Notes under the pieces: generated by a model
What the model was told of the DNA's origin: nothing
The model's input: only the letters and a program-made list of their open reading frames with translations
The model's database searches: none
In this document: positions 58,302 through 64,000 of the stretch, piece by piece
Layout of the letters: each line of letters starts with the position of its first letter
How positions within the stretch are numbered: the first letter of the stretch is position 1
Translations under genes and position numbers: made by a program
Source of the DNA: Maritalea sp051251695
GTDB lineage: Bacteria; Pseudomonadota; Alphaproteobacteria; Rhizobiales; Devosiaceae
DNA length: 64,000 nucleotides
Reading direction: 5' to 3'
Assembly: GCF_051251695.1 (NCBI RefSeq)
Contig: NZ_JBPOEU010000016.1
Coordinates: 1 to 64,000, forward strand

Positions 58302-58934
58302 ATGCGTGCATCGCGGCTGCTTAAAATATTGTTATTGCTGCAAAATCGCGGGAAACTGACGGCGTCGGAATTATCAATAGAATTGGAAGTTTCACTCAGA
58401 ACCATCATGCGCGACGTTGATGCGCTCAACGAAGCCGGGGTGCCAGTTGTCAGTTTGCGCGGCAATCTGGGGGGCATTGAATTGGGTTTTGGCTATCGCA
58501 CACGGTTGAACGGGTTGAGTGACGATGAACTGGCGGCGCTGGATTTGTTGCTGGCTTATGGGCAGCAGGGCCCGTCGATTTTCGGGCTAGACGACGCAGC
58601 GACGGCGGTGAAGCTAAAGATTGAAAGCACCATTCCGGAAAAAAGACGGCAATCGGCACCCTCAATATTAGAAAATGTGAGGTTGGAAGGGACTTCAATT
58701 CTGGGGGCGGAGACAGACCAGCCATTGCTGCAAGCGCTGGGCGAAGCCATACGCGCCGGTAAATCAGTGCGGCTTAAACTGAAAGCTGACAGTAAACTTG
58801 GTCGACGTGCCTATTGGCCCCGTCAGCTAGCTTATGATGGGGCCGAATGGAGCGTTGAGATGCGGTTGCACAATGGTGACGAGGAAACAGTGCCGTTGAA
58901 CGATATAGATATCATTCATGTACATGCGAGCTAG
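58302..58934 (+). CDS. YafY-family HTH/WYL-type transcription regulator
   Basis: 210 residues. MRASRLLKILLLLQNRGKLTASELSIELEVSLRTIMRDVDALNEAGVPV is the DeoR/YafY helix-turn-helix; a degenerate WYL-like domain (about 130-210) follows. The ligand-sensing part is short. ATG 58302 fits the family; a TTG at 58293 adds three residues. Probably controls the divergent SRPBCC gene. Confidence 0.87.
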   Translation: MRASRLLKILLLLQNRGKLTASELSIELEVSLRTIMRDVDALNEAGVPVVSLRGNLGGIELGFGYRTRLNGLSDDELAALDLLLAYGQQGPSIFGLDDAATAVKLKIESTIPEKRRQSAPSILENVRLEGTSILGAETDQPLLQALGEAIRAGKSVRLKLKADSKLGRRAYWPRQLAYDGAEWSVEMRLHNGDEETVPLNDIDIIHVHAS

Positions 58935-58952
58935 TTGATGTTTGTCAGCGAC

Positions 58953-59453
58953 CTATGTGCTTTTGTTCGCCTTGAGTACTGAACGCAAATACTTGGCGGC
59001 AGATCTGAAATGGCTTGGCCCTGCAGCTTCTGCCCAACGACCGGTTGTCCAATTGTTGTTCGCGCCTTTCATTGGGCCGCCATAAAGCTCTTCATCTGAG
59101 TGGCTTTGTATGAACTTTTCCAGTTTTGTTTTATTGGTTTCCAACAATTGCTTGGCGTCTGCCCAGCTCAGCGTTTCTTGGCTTTCGCGTAGGTCGGCAT
59201 TGTAGCGCTTGAGGTCGTTCCATTTGTAACCTTTAGCGGGGAAAGAGACTTCCTTTTCCGCATGGCCGTCAGCATACCAGCCTAAGAAAAGCTCGATCCA
59301 GTGCGCCCGGTGCCCGATCGTGTCTTTGATTGAAGCATCGTCAGTTTTAGTCAGCGCCGTGGGTTCATCGATTTGGTCGATGAGTTTTATTAGTTTTGTA
59401 TATTCGTTTCTTGTGACGGCGAGTAGATCAGTTTTGTTTGTCGCGGCTGGCAT
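58953..59453 (-). CDS. ClbS/DfsB-family four-helix-bundle protein
   Basis: 166 residues. TNKTDLLAVTRNEYTKLIKLID, GHRAHWIELFLGWYADG, FPAKGYKWNDLKRYN, SDEELYGGP and NNWTTGRWAE match ClbS/DfsB (DUF1706) features. ClbS gives self-resistance to the genotoxin colibactin in E. coli; other members have unknown roles. GAGGTGA precedes the ATG. Converges on the YafY gene, with no toxin synthesis genes nearby. Confidence 0.82.
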   Translation of the reverse strand: MPAATNKTDLLAVTRNEYTKLIKLIDQIDEPTALTKTDDASIKDTIGHRAHWIELFLGWYADGHAEKEVSFPAKGYKWNDLKRYNADLRESQETLSWADAKQLLETNKTKLEKFIQSHSDEELYGGPMKGANNNWTTGRWAEAAGPSHFRSAAKYLRSVLKANKST

Positions 59454-59536
59454 GGTTCACCTCTTCCTTAAATGAGGATAGGAGATGTGCCAATGTCTGC
59501 CATGACTGAAATCAAACGCATAAGAAATGATGTTGA

Positions 59537-61249
59537 TCAGCCAAACTGGGCCCGGTGTAGTTCAGCATAAACACCGTTCTTCTTCAGCAGTTCCGCATGA
59601 CTACCTTGTTCTGCTATGCCTTTTTCATTGACCACAATAATGCGGTCGGCATTGCGAATGGTGGCCAATCGGTGTGCGACAACAAGGGTTGTGCGACCTT
59701 TGGAAAGTTCGGTCAACGCACTTTGAATGGCGACTTCGGTTGCGGTATCCAAAGCAGATGTTGCTTCATCCAAAATGAGGATGGGTGGATTTTTCAAAAA
59801 GATCCGCGCTATCGCTAAACGTTGTTTTTGGCCGCCGGATAGTTTGACGCCACGTTCCCCGACAATTGTATCCAGTTGGTTAGGCAATGATTTGATGAAT
59901 GGGGTGAGGGATGATCGCTCTACCGCTTGCCAAATATCGTCATCGTTTGCGCCCAACCGGCCATAGGCAATGTTCTCGCGGATGGTACCACCAAATAGGA
60001 AAACATCCTGAGCGACAATGCCGATTTGGCTGCGCAACGATTGTTGGGCGATGTCACGGATATCAATGCCATCAACACTTATGCCGCCGTTTTGAACTTC
60101 ATAAAAGCGGGGCAGTAACGAGCAAATGGTGGTTTTGCCAGAGCCGGACGGGCCGACAAAGGCAACGGTTTCACCGGCTTTAATTTGCAGGTTGAGATTG
60201 TTGAATATTTTGGCGGTTTTGCCATAGGAAAAGCTGACATCTTTATATTCGATGTCGCCGTTCAAGTGGCTTACCTTTTGCGCATTTGGCTTATCTTTAA
60301 TGTCAGGGTCCGTATCCATCAGGATTGTAAAGCGCTTGAATCCGGCGATGCCCTTTGGGTAGCTTTCCAACACAGATGTGATTTTGTCGATCGGTCGGAA
60401 GAACACGTTGACCAGCAGCAAAAAGCCAATAAATCCGCCATAGGACAATTCGCCAATCATGACGAAATAGGTGCCAGCTAACATCACGATTAACTGCACC
60501 AGACGCGTGCTGAAATAGGACATGGAAATGCTGGCGGTCATATAGGCGTAGGCGCTTAGTTTGGTGTTGCGATATCCCTCATTGTTGATCTCGAACTGCG
60601 CTTTTTCGTGTTCTTCGTTGCCGAAGGCTTTGACCACGCGGATGCCGCCAACGGTTTCGCCTACCCTTGTGTTGAACTCGCCGACTTGGTGAAAAAGTAT
60701 GCGCCAGTTCGCGGTCATGCGCGCGCCATATCGGCTGACCAGCCAAGTGATGAAAGGCACGATAATCGTTGTCGTTAGGGCAAGCTGCCAGTGGACGGTA
60801 AACATCAAAATGAACGCGCCGACAAACGTCATGATGGCGATGAACAGGTCTTCTGGCCCATGGTGGGCTACCTCGCCAACTTCTTCCAAGTCCTTGGTGA
60901 CGTTTGTGATCAATTGGCCGGTTTTGGTGTTGTCAAAATAGCTAAAGCTAAGTTTTTGAATATGGTTGAACGCTTCGCGGCGCATGTCCGTTTCAATGCT
61001 GATGCCTAAAGCGTGGCCCCAATAGTTCACAATCGCCATAAGCCCAGTATTCAGGGAATAGACCATTAAAAGCAAAACAGCGACACCTGCAATTAAACCC
61101 CAGTTTTGGCCGGGCAATAGCGTGTCGATAAATAGTTTCACCGCCAATGGAAATGTTAACTCCAATAGACCGGCAACAACGGCGCTGCCGAAGTCCAAAA
61201 AGAAGAGCTTTTTGTAGGGTCGGTAATAGCTAAAAAAGCGGCGCAACAT
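59537..61249 (-). CDS. ABC exporter (MsbA/LmrA type half-transporter)
   Basis: 570 residues. Six-span ABC membrane domain (1-310), then ATPase domain: Walker A GPSGSGKTT, Q-loop IVAQDVFLF, signature LSGGQKQRLAIARI, Walker B PILILDEATSALD, switch His AHRLAT. Homodimeric exporter; substrate (lipid or drug) unknown. Single gene with GGA before the ATG. Divergent from arsR. Confidence 0.9.
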   Translation of the reverse strand: MLRRFFSYYRPYKKLFFLDFGSAVVAGLLELTFPLAVKLFIDTLLPGQNWGLIAGVAVLLLMVYSLNTGLMAIVNYWGHALGISIETDMRREAFNHIQKLSFSYFDNTKTGQLITNVTKDLEEVGEVAHHGPEDLFIAIMTFVGAFILMFTVHWQLALTTTIIVPFITWLVSRYGARMTANWRILFHQVGEFNTRVGETVGGIRVVKAFGNEEHEKAQFEINNEGYRNTKLSAYAYMTASISMSYFSTRLVQLIVMLAGTYFVMIGELSYGGFIGFLLLVNVFFRPIDKITSVLESYPKGIAGFKRFTILMDTDPDIKDKPNAQKVSHLNGDIEYKDVSFSYGKTAKIFNNLNLQIKAGETVAFVGPSGSGKTTICSLLPRFYEVQNGGISVDGIDIRDIAQQSLRSQIGIVAQDVFLFGGTIRENIAYGRLGANDDDIWQAVERSSLTPFIKSLPNQLDTIVGERGVKLSGGQKQRLAIARIFLKNPPILILDEATSALDTATEVAIQSALTELSKGRTTLVVAHRLATIRNADRIIVVNEKGIAEQGSHAELLKKNGVYAELHRAQFG

Positions 61250-61391
61250 GATTGTTCCAACTTAGAAATAGGTTTGAAAATGTGCATCAGGTGGGGTCGC
61301 AATATTTCACAATTATGGGCTGTCTGACAACTGCAATATCAGCCGCTGCCGTATTTGCACTGTGGACGTGACAATTCTGCATCAAGGTCAG

Positions 61392-61420
61392 TTGACATGA
61401 TAATTGATTCGATATATCTA
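61392..61420 (+). promoter_or_regulatory. candidate promoter for arsR
   Basis: TTGACA at 61392-61397, 17-base spacer, TATCTA at 61415-61420, 30 bases before the ATG. An exact -35 box. The AT-rich partial inverted repeats around -10 are where an ArsR-type repressor would bind. Confidence 0.45.
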
Positions 61421-61449
61421 GAATTATAGAAATAATAAATGAGGCATTT

Positions 61450-61800
61450 ATGAACGTCGATTTGATCATGGCCGCCCAAGCCTTCGCCGCAATGGGGTCA
61501 GAACCCCGGTTGGAGGTTTTGATGTGCTTGGTGCGTGCTGGCAAAAAGGGTCTGCTGGTTGGTGATATTCAGACGCGAACAAATATTCCCGCATCAACGC
61601 TCAATCATCACCTCAAGTTTATGACGGCCGCTGGGTTGGTCGACCAAGAAAAGCAGGGGCGCACGATCATCAATCGCGCCAATTTTGAACAGATGGACAC
61701 ATTGGCTGGGTTCATTCTCAAGCAGTGTTGCATTGACGAGAAACAAGCCCATGCAAACACAAATTTGGATGCAGGAAAGAAGGATCAGGACAATGTCTGA
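61450..61800 (+). CDS. ArsR-family transcriptional regulator
   Basis: 116 residues. Winged helix-turn-helix MGSEPRLEVLMCLVRAGKKGLLVGDIQTRTNIPASTLNHHLKFMTAAGLVDQEKQG. Two adjacent Cys in LKQCCIDEKQAH may form a metal(loid) site. Overlaps the following permease gene by 8 bases, so they are co-expressed. Confidence 0.9.
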   Translation: MNVDLIMAAQAFAAMGSEPRLEVLMCLVRAGKKGLLVGDIQTRTNIPASTLNHHLKFMTAAGLVDQEKQGRTIINRANFEQMDTLAGFILKQCCIDEKQAHANTNLDAGKKDQDNV

Positions 61801-62842
61801 CGTTACGCAGGGTCGGGGTTGGCGACCAAATTTCCAACCGATGAAAATCATAAAAAGCGTGCCATTTGCCATTGTGGTGATTTTGCTCCTGGTTGGCATC
61901 TTTGACCCATCGCAATTTATGACCATTGTCTCGTTTGCTTCATGGGCGTTTTTGCGCACTTTGCCGTTTATCTTGGTTGCGGTTTTGCTGATCGGGTTTT
62001 TGAAAGCAACCGGTGCCGAGGCCCTTGTTGGTCGGGCATTTGAGGGACGCGAAATGCAGGCGATCTTTTTAGCGGCGCTGATTGGTGGGCTCTCGCCCTT
62101 TTGCTCCTGTCAGGTCATTCCATTTATCGCCGGGCTTTTGACTTTGGGTGCGCCCCTGTCTGCTGTGATGGCATTTTGGCTTTCCTCGCCGCTGATTGAT
62201 CCACCCTCGTTTGTGATCACCGGTTCTGTGCTTGGTTGGGAGTTCGCGATTTCGAAGGCCGTGTTTGCCGTGTCGCTTGGTCTGTTGGGTGGTTTTGCGA
62301 TTAAACTTGTGGGCAATCGTGGGTCAATCGGAAATCCCCTTAGAGAAGATTACAAAGCTTCGACCTGCGGTGCAGGCAAGTTCAAAGGCAAGCCGAAATG
62401 GACATTCTGGGAAGAACAAGAGCGCGTTGCGGTGTTCAAGAAGGAAGGGTCTTCAAACCTGCTGTTCTTGGGTAAATGGTTGGCCTTTGCCTATGTGATG
62501 GAAGCATTGTTGGTCACCTATGTTCCCGCATCGTTTATCGCACAATTTGTTGGCGGTGACGGTCTTGCGCCTATCGCCATTGCGGCCGCTGTTGGTGCGC
62601 CGGCTTATCTAAACGGTTATGCGGCTATCCCGCTGGTGAATGGGCTGATCGATCAAGGCATGTCAGTTGGGGCTGCTATGTCCTTTATGATCGCGGGTTC
62701 TGTAAGCTCGATCCCGGCGATGACGGCTGTATTTTCACTCGTAAAACGGCAAATATTCGCGCTTTATCTGGCATTTGGCATATCCGGTGCAATGCTTTTT
62801 GGTGTGATTTATCAATACCTTATCATCGGTGTTAGCACATAG
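61793..62842 (+). CDS. ArsP-like (DUF318) permease
   Basis: 349 residues with about eight spans. GLSPFCSCQVIPFIAGL carries the two Cys typical of the ArsP_1/DUF318 group, and the second half repeats the pattern (VGAPAYLNGYAAIPLVNGL). Members include exporters of trivalent organoarsenicals; others are annotated only as permeases. arsR partnership fits metalloid efflux. A strong terminator follows. Confidence 0.85.
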   Translation: MSDVTQGRGWRPNFQPMKIIKSVPFAIVVILLLVGIFDPSQFMTIVSFASWAFLRTLPFILVAVLLIGFLKATGAEALVGRAFEGREMQAIFLAALIGGLSPFCSCQVIPFIAGLLTLGAPLSAVMAFWLSSPLIDPPSFVITGSVLGWEFAISKAVFAVSLGLLGGFAIKLVGNRGSIGNPLREDYKASTCGAGKFKGKPKWTFWEEQERVAVFKKEGSSNLLFLGKWLAFAYVMEALLVTYVPASFIAQFVGGDGLAPIAIAAAVGAPAYLNGYAAIPLVNGLIDQGMSVGAAMSFMIAGSVSSIPAMTAVFSLVKRQIFALYLAFGISGAMLFGVIYQYLIIGVST

Positions 62843-62868
62843 CTGATTTGCAAGTGCAACAAAAGTTG

Positions 62869-62908
62869 AAAGGGGAAGTGCAGTTATTTCTTTGCACTTC
62901 CCCTTTTT
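62869..62908 (+). terminator. Rho-independent terminator after the permease gene
   Basis: AAAGGGGAAGTGCA, ten-base loop, TGCACTTCCCCTTT and further T. Fourteen perfect pairs. Confidence 0.93.
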
Positions 62909-63009
62909 CATGGCTAATCCTGTTGTCAGATCGGGGGCAAGACCCCAATAACGACAATTGATGGAAGCAAACCCAAAAGAGGTTCGCGGCATCAACAAGG
63001 GGATAGCGC

Positions 63010-64000
63010 ATGTTTGTCAGCGTATTTGAGATATTTAAGGTCTCCATTGGGCCTTCTTCTTCACACACGATGGGGCCGATGGTGGCCGCTACTCGTTTTG
63101 TTGAACACTTGGCTAAAAACAAAGGCCGGTTTGATAGAGGCGATCAATGTCAACTTGAGTGCAAGTTGCAAGGTTCGCTTGCTTTCACCGGCAAGGGACA
63201 CGCTACGGATCAAGCCATTTTGTTTGGTCTATGTGGATTTTCGCCAGAAACATTTGAGCGCGATGAAGCCAATGATCGGCTGGTTAAGTTAGGCATTGGC
63301 AAACAGATCGAAATCGCCGACGGCTTTAGCGTTGGGCTTGATCCTGAAACCGCGATCATTTTTGATTATGATACCACCCAAATGCCGCATCCAAACACTA
63401 TGGTTCTCTCCCTGATCGGCCCAGAAGGGGACGTGCGGTTTGAAGAGACTTATCTCTCGATTGGTGGCGGATTTGTTTTGACGATGAAAGAGCACCAAAA
63501 TGTCGATAAGTTGGAACAACGGGTTGAAGCGATTGCCATTCCGTTTCCGTTCCATAGTGCGGCGGAAATGCTCGAGATGGGGAATGCGCATGGCAAAACC
63601 ATTGCCGAGATGAAGCGCGCGAACGAACTGACCCGGATGACTGAAACAGACCTCAATATTGGGCTGAAAAAGCTTTGGGCGGTAATGGATGATTGCGTCG
63701 AACGCGGGCTGGAGGGCACTGGCATTTTACCCGGTGGGCTAAAAGTTAAACGTCGCGCCGCTGCCGTTCGTGATAAGCTGATCGAGCAACGGGGCACAAA
63801 TTTGCAAATGCCCCATGCGGCGAACGACTGGATTTCGCTTTATGCGATGGCGGTCAACGAAGAAAATGCCGCCGGGGGTCAAGTGGTCACTTCGCCAACC
63901 AACGGCGCGGCGGGGGTTTTCCCAGCTGTTATCAAATATTATTTAAACCATGTGCCAGGCGCCACCATGGCCAAGGCACACGAGATGCTTTTGGTTGGCG
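63010..64000 (+). CDS. L-serine dehydratase (L-serine ammonia-lyase), 3' end missing
   Basis: 330 complete codons, open at the window end. MFVSVFEIFKVSIGPSSSHTMGPM is the substrate-binding SxSSHT start; NEENAAGGQVVTSPTNGAAGVFPA follows in the catalytic domain. The [4Fe-4S] Cys of the alpha part should lie beyond 64000. Converts serine to pyruvate and ammonia. AAGGGGA lies 5 bases before the ATG. It is a single-chain (alpha-beta fused) type. Confidence 0.93.
   Translation, partial: MFVSVFEIFKVSIGPSSSHTMGPMVAATRFVEHLAKNKGRFDRGDQCQLECKLQGSLAFTGKGHATDQAILFGLCGFSPETFERDEANDRLVKLGIGKQIEIADGFSVGLDPETAIIFDYDTTQMPHPNTMVLSLIGPEGDVRFEETYLSIGGGFVLTMKEHQNVDKLEQRVEAIAIPFPFHSAAEMLEMGNAHGKTIAEMKRANELTRMTETDLNIGLKKLWAVMDDCVERGLEGTGILPGGLKVKRRAAAVRDKLIEQRGTNLQMPHAANDWISLYAMAVNEENAAGGQVVTSPTNGAAGVFPAVIKYYLNHVPGATMAKAHEMLLVG

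Noticed and set aside
1..64000. CRISPR arrays, transposons, prophage, tRNA and rRNA genes
   Set aside because: No repeat-spacer series, transposase motifs, phage proteins or cloverleaf sequences were found by eye.

Overview
The window is the chromosome of an alphaproteobacterium, most probably of the order Hyphomicrobiales (Rhizobiales) and probably marine. The evidence is gene content and order: yebC-ruvCAB-ybgC-tolQRAB-pal-cpoB-tilS-ftsH-glmM, serC-serA followed by purA, an RpoH with an alphaproteobacterial neighbourhood, an EipA (DUF1134) homologue, ChpT and CtrA, and a SlyX. GC content looks moderate, near 50 percent by eye. A genus cannot be named from the sequence alone; a Devosiaceae or Maritalea-like organism is one guess. 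Coding density is high. No tRNA, rRNA, CRISPR array, transposase or prophage was seen.

Layout. 1-575: gene-poor start with a 59-residue membrane microprotein on the minus strand behind a perfect 10+10 inverted repeat. 576-7531: yebC, two copper-handling secreted proteins, ruvC, ruvA, a membrane protein, ruvB, two tandem Nudix proteins, a small secreted protein and ybgC. 7742-15859: the Tol-Pal envelope-constriction cluster plus an acetyltransferase and a DODA-type dioxygenase, ending with tilS. 16026-23277: ftsH, a glyoxalase-like protein, a PLP decarboxylase divergent from a LysE exporter, glmM and a drug/metabolite transporter. 23445-25760: accessory stretch with a beta-barrel protein, a secreted CdtB-type (cytolethal distending toxin) nuclease and a DUF1801 protein behind a perfect 22-bp palindrome. 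25841-34473: serine biosynthesis with a structured leader, a VOC protein, slyX, a transporter, purA and a long membrane-anchored acidic protein. 34474-38642: thiamine ABC transporter thiBPQ under a TPP riboswitch, divergent from thiamine pyrophosphokinase. 38660-45552: PaiB-like protein, an unfamiliar secreted HExxH protein, rpoH, rluD, two membrane-anchored proteins, eipA and a YHS-domain protein. 45723-54863: cell-cycle and motility island chpT - cheA-cheW-cheY-cheB-cheR - ctrA (reverse) - fliI-fliJ. 55110-64000: accessory and stress genes (GFA/DUF6958/TetR module, arfB, SRPBCC/YafY pair, ClbS/DfsB-like protein, ABC exporter, arsR-arsP-like pair) and the 5' part of an L-serine dehydratase gene that runs off the end.

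How the parts work together. Tol-Pal, CpoB, EipA and the coiled-coil membrane protein all serve the envelope. ChpT feeds phosphate to CtrA, and here the whole chemotaxis operon sits between them, next to the flagellar export ATPase FliI and its escort FliJ. SerC, SerA and the serine dehydratase make and destroy serine. The thiamine genes form a riboswitch-controlled salvage unit. The most unusual content is the stand-alone CdtB-like secreted nuclease at 24359-25297, which keeps the DNase I-fold active-site residues but has no CdtA or CdtC neighbour.
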